From Theodoxus fluviatilis (lineage: Eukaryota > Mollusca > Gastropoda > Cycloneritida > Neritidae), in contig JAWQFJ010012073.1 in the NCBI GenBank assembly GCA_034096865.1, positions 1 to 15,000 on the forward strand: a stretch of DNA of 15,000 bases, read 5' to 3'. A program made the translations under genes and the position numbers. Numbering within the stretch: the stretch's first letter is position 1; every line of letters starts with the position of its first letter. Below the pieces are notes generated by a model, which did no database searches, was not told the DNA's origin, and saw only the letters and a program-made list of their open reading frames with translations. Below, in pieces: positions 1 to 9,518 of this stretch.

Positions 1-126
1 AACAAAAGAAAACGGGAGAAGTTGCCTCGGCTTTGGGGTTTTTGAAAGTACTGAGCCCACAGCTTGGGGAGTTTTCTAGAATGCCCGATTGAAAATGCGA
101 GTAGTCGCGATATTGTGGACGATCGA

Positions 127-651
127 ATGGTCGTTCATCATTTAAAAAGTGTTAGAATTTCCCCCACTATAATGTGTCTTGTTGTGTTTTCTTTCTGTGT
201 TGTGTTTGTGTTGTCTTGGAGTGTAGGCGTTGACAAAAGAAACGAAGACGAGTGCATACAGGGGGAAGAAAACACAAATGCGTTTCGATCTGGAACAAAA
301 ATGACGTGTTTGAAAAAAAAACACAAATATGTCGCGTCTCCCTTGTTCTGCAAATGTTCAGCTCTGGGCACCTCTGATGACGTCGAGGCAGAAACTTGCC
401 AAACACTGGACTGGAGTCGGAAAAAAAAAACCAGAACGAAGTGTACTAACTGTAAGCGTCACATATCTAACAATCGTCTTCTAAAGTTGGTTATGCCAAA
501 CATCCTTAAATTGCACGTTTCCAGGCAAGGCGCCTTCCATGAAGTCCTGGCTAGGTGGCAAAGACAGTTTCCCTTCGTTTCAGGCAAAAGAGTTTTATGG
601 TGTTACGGTAGTAGGAGGCCTTTTAGATTCCGTACGCTGCCGCCAGCGTGA
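127..651 (+). CDS. Possible exon of a small single-pass membrane protein (unrecognised)
   Basis: I do not recognise this protein. From the first ATG (127) the frame runs 174 residues to a stop at 649-651; two in-frame TGA codons (43-45, 52-54) close the frame upstream. Residues 1-12 are short and basic (H, K, R). Residues about 13-35 form one strong hydrophobic segment (core VVFSFCVVFVLSW), followed by a charged acidic and basic stretch. This is the layout of a type II signal anchor, as in many Golgi enzymes, but no catalytic motif is visible. The following 120 residues hold scattered cysteines, including CKC and CTNC. The start context has C at -3 and G at +4, which is only moderate. The last 40 residues are arginine-rich and may be read-through past an unseen splice donor. 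It could also be a chance ORF in non-coding DNA. Confidence 0.28.
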   Translation: MVVHHLKSVRISPTIMCLVVFSFCVVFVLSWSVGVDKRNEDECIQGEENTNAFRSGTKMTCLKKKHKYVASPLFCKCSALGTSDDVEAETCQTLDWSRKKKTRTKCTNCKRHISNNRLLKLVMPNILKLHVSRQGAFHEVLARWQRQFPFVSGKRVLWCYGSRRPFRFRTLPPA

Positions 652-2218
652 CATATTTGGTCCGCGGGTGTACGATGTTCCGAAACAACGTTTCTCTCCA
701 GTTTGTCTCTTTTCGCATTCATCGCTGTACATGATTGTTTACACTCCCACGCTCCACTACTATCTCTACTCTTCGCCAACCTCTACTGGCCTATCGATCA
801 CGCCCCATTGAACCCCGCACTGATCTCTTTCATCTCTTCTATTCCATATGACCACACACTTATGCATCACCCTCAACTTCCATCAGATCCCGACTCGGTG
901 TTTATGGAGGATACTCGATACAGAGTTCGTAAGTCGAGGGAACAGTAGATCTGACCTGATCGTCGTTCATAATCTCCCACGTCAGATGTCTTCGATCTGT
1001 ATCATCTCCTGCGACAACAAAGAGTCGTCACACCCTACCTGTTATTACGTGTGTCACACCATTCGACACCCCGCCACTGACCAGAACCACTCCCTCAGCG
1101 CAGGCATCGAACGCCTCCACACTATATGTGTTCACACTATTCCCGTCACCCCCACATAAGGTCAACCATTCTCACTTGCCTCTGCAAACAGCACTTAAAC
1201 ACACACCGTATGCCAACACCACAGCCAATGAACTATTTTGTAAGCTCGCGACTTGCCATTGAATAGTGTTCGCCCATGTTAGTTTATTCAGCGTTGTCTG
1301 CACTGTGCACACACAACCAATCTATTTCCTCTAATTCTGTCATGCATAGTAGACGCATGAGAGTTCCACTCTATCGTTACCATGTTTCGTATGTAGTGGA
1401 CACCTCTTCCCCGGCTCAGTCCAAGTTGTATATTCTACATTTTTCACCGCTGACATTCCTCTTATGCTGTTCCCTGTCCCGACTGTTGTTCCACAACCTG
1501 TTTGCAGGAATCTAAGCGGAGAAGAGCGAGACAGATATTGTGTTTTATTTGTTCACAATATACACAGACGTCACATTAGTTCAGTTATACACAGATCGAC
1601 CATAGTGTGTTCTTCCCCCTCTCAACCTTTTGTAACTCCATCGTCTTCACGTGTGTTCATGTCCTTCGGCGTATTGTCGTCTATCCCCTCGTCACCCCGC
1701 ACCACCCCATGGGTAACAACATTCACTAACTAAACCCCCCAACACCCCTATAGTCACACATGTATTGTTAACAACACCTATACACATATATGCTAACCCT
1801 TCACTGAGTTTTTTTAGTTGATACATTCTTACACATCCTATTCTTTATCAATGTGCTTTGGCTGATACAGAGTCTCTCTAGAAATGCACGACTGTCACAC
1901 AAAGTAACCACTGCTTGAGCATGGCATGTTGTCGCATAGTTGGAACGCAGCCATATCTAAGAGCAAATTACTCCCGACGTAGCTGGGTGGTTGTTATCAC
2001 ATGCTCTACATCTGCATCATTCAGACATGTTATGTACACATTACCCACAACGACAGTCACTAGGATCCCTTTTTACTAAGTACCGTCACTCTTTCGTTCT
2101 AGTGATCTCAGTGTTACATTTCGGAAAGCGTGTTATCACGAAACAATTGTGACATTGAAACTTGATGAGGAAAGATACTCTTTTTAAATTAAAAAACAAA
2201 ATCTTAAATGCAAGTATT
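652..2218. other. Non-coding stretch, no gene seen
   Basis: About 1.6 kb of C/T- and A/C-rich unique-looking sequence. ORFs on both strands are short (under about 105 codons), overlap in several frames and show no domain, membrane segment or compositional bias. No RNA gene or repeat unit was recognised. It may be intron or intergenic DNA. Confidence 0.5.
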
Positions 2219-2514
2219 GTCTCTGTCGTGTTGAACGCTACACTTGGGGCAGCCTCTGTCTAATCGAGTTTTATATACCCACTCAGGGCCTCTCTGTCGT
2301 GTCGACCCCCACACGTGAGGCAACCTGTGTCCAATCGAGTCTTGTATACCCTCTCAGGGCCTCTCTGTCGTGTTGACCCCTACACTTGGGGCAGCCTCTG
2401 TCCAATCGAGTCTTATATACCCACTCAGGGCCTCTCTGTCATGTTGACCCCCACACGTGGGGCAGCCTCTGTCCAATCGAGTCTTATATACCCACTCAGG
2501 GCCTCTCTGTCATT
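2219..2514. repeat. 71-bp minisatellite, about 4.2 copies
   Basis: Four tandem units start at 2219, 2290, 2361 and 2432, each 71 bp, followed by a partial copy from 2503. Each unit runs from CTCTCTGTCGTGTTGAC through GGGCAGCCTCTGTCCAATC to TATATACCCACTCAGGGC. Units 1 and 3 carry a CTACACTTGGGG block. Units 2 and 4 carry CCCACACGTG followed by a G-rich stretch, so two subtypes alternate. The period is not a multiple of three, so the short ORFs inside it are artefacts of the repeat. Confidence 0.93.
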
Positions 2515-3833
2515 GCTGCCTCCGATGAGATTGTGATGGCCGTAATGCTGTGGGTCTCAAATTTTTTATTGATATTTATTCCTCGTTGAAATTGGTGTCT
2601 CCTAAAGGTGCACAGTTAAATGCCACAGCTCTAGATTTAACTTCATTTAGATTTAAAAATAAATTTAACATGGCTTATCAGCTCTTGTGCTTTGTTTGTC
2701 AAATAATTAACGAGCGTATGTTATAGCACTATCTCCACAGACATTCATTATCTACACAGCTGCGGGACAATATGTTTCGTTTAATATGTTCATTTCCACA
2801 ATTTCTTTTTCTTAATATTGACTTAAACCTTCTTTATATATAAAAAATGAAAGTCTCCATGTAAATATTCTGCGACGATACTTAGTAATTTTCTATTTTA
2901 TATCTGGTCACTACGTCATTAAACACTCCTCACAAAGTCCTTCTCATGGGTAGATATAGCATATGCTCTTTTCATTCAAATGTCACATGTAGCGCTCGCT
3001 CACTTATTTTGCAAAGCGATGTTTAGAAAATGAATCAACAAAAAATTGGCAGCCAATTTCCGAGTGTACCACGATGAATCGGGGAGCATACTGTAATTTT
3101 CCCGCAGCTGTGCCGATATTATGCCACCACATGTGTACTTTAGGAAAATCACCTCGCCCATTTCGTCCATTACAGTGAAACACTATCGAGAGTTAGGCCG
3201 ACCCACAGTTAAAGGGAGAGAAGTCGCTTGTTTCTCAACTGTCAACTGGTGTTGCCTCCCTTTCATCTCCCGGGGCAAACACACGCAATTTACTACACTG
3301 ACAGTATTCTCTTGCCTCCTGTCCCTACGTGGCAGGCAGGTGCGGTGTTCAAAGCTGCACAGATCCTTGAGTTGCAGTCTTGGGCAAGGTTCTCCACCCG
3401 TATTGTCTCTTCTACCCCGGAGTATAACAAATTATCACAATTGTAATTATTAAAGTAGGGTGTTGTTTTTGATTCAACAGTTGAGGACATTCTCACGAAT
3501 ACAACGGCATACTCGAAAATATTGACTACTGCGCCCAAAAGTGGTGTGTTGAACACTTTCAGATATATTGACTTTAGAATGCTTGCGTACAATGTCCCAC
3601 TTTGAACGTTCTATGTCCCCATTTATAATATGTCACAAAATCATAGTCACGCAAGCTTTTCTTTCATTCAATGTTGAAAGCAAGCCCACAAAGCAGCTTC
3701 AAACACAAAATTTAACCTTTAAAAAAAGTAGTTCAGGCAAGAGGTGCAGTCTGAATATATTGTTATTGTCGTATCGCTTCTGAATTTTTTAATGCATTTT
3801 TCCTATCAAAAATGATGAATGTGTGTTTCCATT
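2515..3833. other. A/T-rich non-coding stretch, no gene seen
   Basis: Unique-looking sequence, A/T-rich up to about 3060 and more balanced after that. A 110-codon plus-strand ORF at 3121-3453 starts with ATG but has no recognisable domain, and overlaps other open frames on both strands. I see no RNA gene or mobile element here. Confidence 0.45.
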
Positions 3834-3852
3834 CCCCCCCCCCCCCCCCCCC
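3834..3852. repeat. Homopolymer run of 19 C
   Basis: An uninterrupted run of 19 cytosines, followed by GTCCCC. On the minus strand it is a run of 19 guanines, which could form a G-quadruplex; the C strand could form an i-motif. The run length is prone to sequencing error, so the true length is uncertain. Confidence 0.95.
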
Positions 3853-4703
3853 GTCCCCGCAGTATTTGGTAAATATGAGCTGTTGGGAAAATTCTCATTG
3901 AATAGCTATAGCTAAAGATTTCTTCGTATCAAATCATCTTATTTTGGTATTTCTTGACGCCTCATGCCATAAAAGATCATTTGATGCCATTGCAAATCAT
4001 TCATTAAACATGCACAGAGACGTGTGCAACCAGCAAGCAGACAACAAGATTGCGCGACAGAAAACGAGATATGGTGTTGATATTTTTTGTCGTCTGCGCA
4101 AGTGTGCCCTGCTCTGCACAGACACTATCAGCCTTCGCATCGTCGAAAATTTGAAGGAAGGTTGCATAAAATGTTCATACATAACAATAACGATGGAATT
4201 TGGACTTGGAAAATACGAGAGAGTATCATTTTCTCGTTGTAATCACCATGCAGACGACAGTGTCACGGGAACGAAAACGAGGCGACACATCTCGATCGTC
4301 TGCATCCACGCGGTGTACAGTGCAGCAGCATTAGCGGCCCTCGCGTCGTCTTCAGTTTGACAGAAAGTGGCGAAACAGAGTTCAAAATGAAAGAAAAAGA
4401 CGAAAATGAGATCAAAGAAGAGTACGAGAAGGTTTCAGATCTTCGATGAGCGATATTTTCTGGCAGCGATGGGTCAGTACACCTTCCTATCTTTCCATTG
4501 TAAACCTTACTCTGCAAGGTCTCCGCGCTAATTCTTAGCTTCGAGTCTCATTTGCTTGCGTAAAAGATGCAATCGATGAAGTTCACAATCTGTTTTTCTA
4601 AAAATGTATTTGACCGAAAAATCATGCCAAGACTGAAATATTTCACTGCGTTAAAACTTGCAATACCATAGTTATTAGTCGAGCAACATTATGAGACGCA
4701 TCT

Positions 4704-4707
<4 letters not shown>
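3853..4707. other. Non-coding stretch with a weak diverged duplication
   Basis: The plus-strand open frame at 3944-4360 begins with TTG and has no domain. At 4037-4097 and 4250-4303 there are two similar blocks. Each opens with GCAGAC(A/G)AC and closes with TCGTCTGC, which is nearly its reverse complement (8 of 9 and 8 of 8 bases). Both contain GAAAACGAG. They look like two old copies of one hairpin-ended sequence. Nothing else is recognisable. Confidence 0.35.

Positions 4708-4796
<89 letters not shown>
4708..4796. repeat. (GA)n microsatellite
   Basis: A pure GA dinucleotide tract of about 89 bp, directly joined to the TG-rich tract that follows. Purine mirror repeats of this kind can form triplex (H-DNA). 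Open frames across it on both strands encode only Glu-Arg or Leu-Ser repeats. Confidence 0.98.
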
Positions 4797-4799
<3 letters not shown>

Positions 4800-4833
4800 G
4801 TGTGTGTGTGTATGCGCACTTGCTTGTGCGTGC

Positions 4834-4875
<42 letters not shown>

Positions 4876-5029
4876 CTGTGCCTGTGTGATTGCGTGTGCC
4901 TGTGCCCGTGTACTTGTGTGTGTGTATGTTTATGTGTGTGCTTGTGCGTATGTGTGAGTGTGTGTGAGTATGTGTGCGTGCGTACGTGCGCGCGCGCGTG
5001 TGTGTGTATTTGTGTGTGTTGTTTGTGTC
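4797..5029. repeat. (TG)n compound microsatellite with Z-DNA-type core
   Basis: A TG-rich tract with frequent C, A and TT interruptions. Between about 4976 and 5008 purines and pyrimidines alternate without a break, including CGTACG and a run of CG dinucleotides flanked by TG. That is the classic sequence pattern for left-handed Z-DNA. The translated Cys-Val strings across it are repeat artefacts. Confidence 0.95.
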
Positions 5030-5090
5030 CAAGATACAGACAAGAGCAAGGAAAAGTTGCAGGAGAGGGGAAGGGAAATGGCACAAAACA

Positions 5091-5142
5091 GAGAGAGGGA
5101 GGGGAGAGAAAAAGCGAGAGCGAGCGAGCGAGCGACCGAGCG

Positions 5143-5206
<64 letters not shown>

Positions 5207-5225
5207 AGAGGGAGGGAGAGAGAGA

Positions 5226-5283
<58 letters not shown>

Positions 5284-5285
5284 GA
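5091..5285. repeat. (GA)n microsatellite, degenerate ends
   Basis: A second GA-rich tract. It starts with GGGA and GCGA variants (GAGCGAGCGAGC around 5119-5148), becomes pure GA, then has GGGA interruptions near 5201-5230 and 5271-5275. It shares strand and composition with the tract at 4708-4796 and is complementary to the (CT)n tract at 6220-6493. Confidence 0.97.
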
Positions 5286-6147
5286 TAAAGTCAGGTAGAC
5301 GTACAGAAGGGATTCATCAGACCACTACGAACGGATATCTTTCAGTATACGTGGCATAAGAAAATAATGGAAAATCCATGCAAGAGAATGTGTCGTTACG
5401 GTGTTTCATGTAACTTAGAAAACGCTTTGTGACGATCTCAGTGTCCAAAGCTGTGGTGAATGGATTTCTTTATACGAACCTCTCTTTGCATTAAAAACTG
5501 GCTGCCTTAAATGTACACTATGCTGCACTAGTGGTTGCATTGTGATTCGCTAGTTGTTTACGATGTGCATTTTTTCCTGCAACATACCAAAATGATTGAC
5601 AGATTTTTACAGTGGAAAAAACTGCGAGAAAAGTCGGGACAGCAACTTATTTCCAAACACAGTGTGCTCTTCAGAGCATGCTTACTTACACACACAAGGA
5701 CCGCAGAACCCAACGGAGCAGGTTGAGTTTGGTCATGATGCTGATGCTTTCTTGCTTGCTAGTTTACTTGCCCTTTTTCCCCCACCCACAGAACACATGA
5801 TAAAGATGGCTTTTTCATGGCATTTCTATCATGGCATAAGCCTGGCGTGTGAAGGACCGAGCCGAAATATACATACAGAGCAATTGTGGCAAAGCAGTGG
5901 GAACGGAACGCTGTTGTAGGGAAAGGCTTTGGAGTGGTGCAGACAAGTGCACGAGATGGAACGGACGCTTCCAAGTATACAGTGAAGCCAGAGGTAAGTC
6001 TTTGACAGTTCACGCAACACTTTACTGCAACTGTAAGCAGCGTGTGCATGACTGGCGTGCTCGCAATCTTTACCTCACGCAAGTTTTCTTTCACTCAATG
6101 GTGCTGAATGCTGATTATCAGTTGAGGGGGTTGGTGTGGAGGAGAAC
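5286..6147. other. Unique sequence between the GA and CT tracts
   Basis: About 860 bp of non-repetitive DNA. Its one notable feature is the candidate exon at 5792-5993, listed separately. ORFs of 60-115 codons on both strands overlap and show no domains. Confidence 0.4.
5792..5993 (+). other. Candidate internal exon (202 bp, likely non-coding or UTR)
   Basis: The 5' edge follows a strong acceptor: a pyrimidine tract at about 5768-5789 (CCCTTTTTCCCCCACCCACAG) ends in AG at 5790-5791. A possible branch-point match, GCTGAT, lies about 50 nt upstream. The 3' edge is CCAGAG followed by GTAAGT at 5994-5999, an excellent match to the animal donor consensus. No reading frame is open across all 202 bases: one is stopped at 5837-5839 and another at 5917-5919. 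If spliced, it is more likely untranslated, part of a non-coding RNA, or the place where a coding frame ends. Chance pairing of two good sites is the main alternative. Confidence 0.35.
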
Positions 6148-6168
6148 GGGGTGGGGGTGGGGGTGGGG
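6148..6168 (+). other. Canonical G-quadruplex motif
   Basis: Four G runs of 4, 5, 5 and 4 bases are separated by single T residues. Short single-base loops and runs of at least four G are the pattern of very stable parallel quadruplexes. It lies about 50 bp upstream of the (CT)n tract that abuts the LINE. Confidence 0.85.
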
Positions 6169-6214
6169 AAGAAGGAGGCTAAAACATGGCTGATTTTAAA
6201 CCTCAGCGGTCAGT

Positions 6215-6219
<5 letters not shown>

Positions 6220-6304
<85 letters not shown>

Positions 6305-6386
6305 CTCCCTCTCTCTCCCCTCCATCCCTCCTCCTCCCTCCCTCCCTCCCTCCTCCTCCCTCGCTCGCTCCCTCCCTCGCTCCCTC

Positions 6387-6423
<37 letters not shown>

Positions 6424-6454
6424 TGTCCTCTCTCTCTCTCTCTGTCTCTCTCTG

Positions 6455-6493
<39 letters not shown>
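6220..6493. repeat. (CT)n microsatellite upstream of the LINE
   Basis: Pure CT from 6220 to about 6300. This is followed by a CCCTCC-rich degenerate section (6301-6385), then CT with TGTC interruptions (6385-6464), and pure CT again up to the LINE junction at 6493/6494. It is read in frame with the LINE ORF as Leu-Ser repeats, but that is incidental. Confidence 0.98.
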
Positions 6494-6497
<4 letters not shown>

Positions 6498-9477
6498 TTG
6501 TATACTTGAAGAAGGTCTGTTGCAGTTATTGGCACGACATGCGGACTGTTCTATCGTCATCTGTGGTGACTTGAATGCCAGGACGGGGAACTCAAATGTT
6601 GCTAACCATGATAGTTACCTTGATATGAGGCTGGACGTCCTCAATGAGTTTCGGCGTTCACAGGACACCACAATTAACGACTTTGGACGCACTCTACTAT
6701 CATTGTGTTTGGGTTTCGATCTGCACATTTTGAATGGCACTGTAGAGGGCGATAAGGACGGTTGCTTTACATATATGTCGACATCTGGGAACAGTGTCAT
6801 TGATTATTTTTTGGTATCAAATGACTTTTTGCCTTTCTGTTCATATATGTGTGTGAGGGAAAATGTTTCGTCTCCTCACCTTTGTTTAGAGCTGAAAGTG
6901 AAAGGTACGGTAGCCGAGAGAAGCGATCCAGAGGAATTTGTAACAGCCAAGCTCGTGTGGGACGCGCACTTGTCCCAGATTTATGCAGACCAACTTAAAG
7001 CAAACCTCAGTGAATTAGCCATTGGTATGCATACCATTCAGGAAGAAGAGGTAGATGTCATTTGTGAAAAAATTACATTGTGTTTTGTGCAAGCGGCAGA
7101 ATGCATGAGAAGAAATGTATGCTTCGGGAAGAAAATATACGGTCAGGCGTGGTTTGATAAAGAATGTAAATTTGCAAAGAGAAAAGTGCAATCTCTTCTT
7201 AGACTGTACAGACGAACGTTGTTGACTCCTGTAAAAGATGAGTATATCAAGCAGAGAAACCGGTATAAAAGACTGTTAAACACGAAGAAGGCCCAACATA
7301 GAGAGGTAATCGCCTCTGAATTGTTAGAGAATATGAATGATCCTGTCAAGTTCTGGAAACGGGTTCGACAGTTGTGTGGAAATAAATCTCTAGACGGCCG
7401 TATTCCCGGAACCACTTGGTTAGACCACTTTCGCAAGGTTTTCCAGATTATGAATCCTGTGAATGTATCTGAAATAGAAAAAATTCAATTTGACTCGTCT
7501 GAGGAAGAGTTGTCCTTCCTGAACTCGGTCATAACGGAAGAGGAAATTATCGTAGCACTAGACAAACTGAAAGTGGGTCGAGCTGCCGGACTAGATGAAA
7601 TTTCAGCCGAGATGTTGAAATGTGCAAGTAGATCTGCTGTTAATTTGGTGTGCAGATTTTTTAATAAGGTATTTTCAACAGGAGAATTCCCGAAGGTCTG
7701 GAGAAGGTCCATTATCGTACCTATTCATAAAAAGGGTGATCCTTCTAACCCTGATAACTACCGTGGGATTTGTTTAACAAGCATTTTTTGTAAGGTATTT
7801 ACTTCAATAATTACCGACAGACTACAGGGTTGGGCTGAGGCCAACAACCTGATTGTCGAAGAGCAAGCTGGTTTCCGCAAAGGGTACTCCACTGTAGACA
7901 ACATGTTTATACTTCAGGGCATTGTGCAAAGATACTTGAGCAGAAAACGAAAGCTATATATAGCTTTCGTGGACTTTAAGAAGGCATTTGACACTGTGGA
8001 CAGAATGGCCTTGTGGAAGGTACTTGAAATGTATGGAATGAAAGGGAAAATGTTGAACTTACTTAAAGGCATGTATTCATCTGTATGGTACTGTGTAAAG
8101 TGCAATGGCCGCTGTACGGAATCGTTTGAGTGCAATCGGGGCCTTAAACAGGGTTGTAAAACCAGCCCGACAATTTTTTCTCTGTTAATAACCTACGTAG
8201 CAAAAAGGGTGATACAAAGAGGCAAACATGGAGTTCAGTTAATGCCTGAATTGGTTACTATATATCTTTTGCTGTTTGCCGATGACGTTGCATTGATTTC
8301 AGACACTCCCGTTGGTTTGCAAAATCAGCTTGATGTTCTTGTGCAAGAATCATGTAAACTCGGACTTACGGTGAACTCTGAGAAGACTAAAGTTGTAGTA
8401 TTCCGCAACGGAGGTTTCCTTGCAGAACACGAAAAATGGTTCTTGGGGGAGGTGAGAGTGGATGTGGTAAATGAGTATAAATACCTTGGTGCGGTTTTCT
8501 CCACACGTTTGTCGTACAAAACGATGCAAACAGATCTTGTTGGAAGGGCTAGAGCCGGTATGCTTCAGGCCATCAAATGCTACAGAAAACTTGGATGTGT
8601 CTCTCCAGACTTCTTCTTTAAACTATTTGATACACAAGTTGGGCCAGTTCTTTTGTATTCATCGGAACTGTGGGGCATGAAGGAGTGTTCTGACGTGGAA
8701 AGTGTCCATCTACAGGCATTGAAGCGATTTTTATATCTGCCGTCACAAACCCCTAATATTATTGTGTACGGGGAGATGGGGAGGTATCCCTTAAGCATCA
8801 GTGCCAAAATACGCGCAGTGAAGTACTGGCTGAGGATTTTGCGAATGGATCCATCCAGATTTCCTCGCAAGATCTATAATATGATGTTACATTTTGGGAA
8901 AAATACTTGGGCCGATGACATAAAAGGATTGTTATGTAAACACAACTGTGAAAGTTCGTGGAATTTGCAGTGTGTACAGAATGATACTCAGTTGCTAAGG
9001 GATTTTTTTAAATGGCGTCTTATTGCCGAGTATGTACAGAATTGGTCTACTGCTCTCGCAAACAGTGCGAGATATGAGTTTTACAGACAGTTCAAATCCT
9101 CTCCCACTAGGGAACTGTATCTTTATAATATTGACAAACAAGTTTTCAGAAACACTTTGGTCCGCTTCCGTGCGGGGGTCAGTGAACTGTATGTACATAG
9201 ATATCGTTATACCAAAGATCCTCATATCTCATTCATCTGTCCATCATGTAATGAAGAGGACGAAGATGAGCTCCATTTTTTGTTTAGATGCCCTGCTTAT
9301 GAAGTTTTAAGGCAGAAGTACATTTTCCATATGTTTGATACAAGGTATCGCATTGATGTACATGATGTTGTGGCGAATGAGAACGTGGACATAACGAGAT
9401 CATCGGCCATGTATCTTTACTATGCCTTTAAATGCAGACAAACAGCACTGGGCACAACCGATGAGTTATGCCGATAA
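6493..9477 (+). CDS. LINE ORF2-like protein: partial endonuclease, reverse transcriptase, CCHC (5' partial)
   Basis: The encoded protein nicks target DNA and reverse-transcribes its own RNA at the nick. The remnant is 994 residues counted from 6493. Endonuclease residues 1-140 hold GDLNAR (25-30) and SVIDYFLVS around Asp104. The last motif reads SPH (127-129) where the family normally has SDH. RT motifs follow in order: GRAAGLDEIS (362-371), VPIHKKGD ending at 416, NYRGICL (422-428), QAGFRKGYST (458-467), catalytic Asp494 in FVDFKKAFD, GLKQGCKTSP (550-559), FADD (595-598) with the catalytic Asp pair, VNSEKTK (627-633) and YKYLG (662-666). A CCHC motif, C-x2-C-x8-H-x4-C, spans 916-933. All three RT aspartates are present and there is no frameshift or stop. 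The frame stays open upstream to a GTG at 6136 only because (CT)n lacks stops. No natural start codon remains. Confidence 0.93.
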
Positions 9478-9492
9478 TTAGGTTGTGATAGG
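6494..9492 (+). mobile_element. 5'-truncated non-LTR retrotransposon (LINE) within (CT)n
   Basis: The element keeps the C-terminal half of an APE-type endonuclease, the whole reverse transcriptase and a C-terminal CCHC motif. ORF1, the 5' UTR and the N-terminal endonuclease half are missing, as expected from incomplete target-primed reverse transcription. Its left edge meets (CT)n at 6493. On the right, only 15 nt separate the stop codon from another (CT)n tract (9493-9518), and there is no poly(A) tail. An endonuclease-RT-CCHC order without RNase H is known for the L1/Tx1 and R1 groups. I cannot assign the clade by eye. The right edge is inferred: the 3' UTR could extend past 9518. The intact frame suggests a fairly recent insertion. 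Confidence 0.85.
7947..7970. repeat. 24-bp perfect palindrome inside the RT coding region
   Basis: The 12-nt arm ACGAAAGCTATA is followed directly by its reverse complement with no spacer. It encodes KRKLYIAF just before the catalytic Asp494 codon (7972-7974). The centre is TATA-rich. Confidence 0.95.
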
Positions 9493-9518
9493 CTCTCTCT
9501 CTCTGTGTCTCTCTCTCT
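9493..9518. repeat. (CT)n tract at the LINE 3' junction
   Basis: 26 bp of CT dinucleotides with one GTGT interruption, on the same strand as the tract at 6220-6493. It is either the right flank of a (CT)n target, a target-site duplication, or a tail added at integration. Confidence 0.95.

Noticed and set aside
2315..2589. Short ORFs with a repeated peptide in the 71-bp array
   Set aside because: The period is not a multiple of three, so a repeat peptide appears in rotating frames; no start context or domain supports translation.
3944..4360. 138-codon plus-strand ORF
   Set aside because: Begins with TTG, has no domain or compositional sign of coding and overlaps the diverged hairpin copies.
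4689..5359. ORFs encoding Glu-Arg, Leu-Ser or Cys-Val repeats
   Set aside because: Pure products of the GA and TG microsatellites.
6136..6492. N-terminal extension of the LINE ORF back to 6136
   Set aside because: It starts with GTG and consists of a G-rich stretch plus (CT)n read as Leu-Ser. It is host flank in frame by chance.
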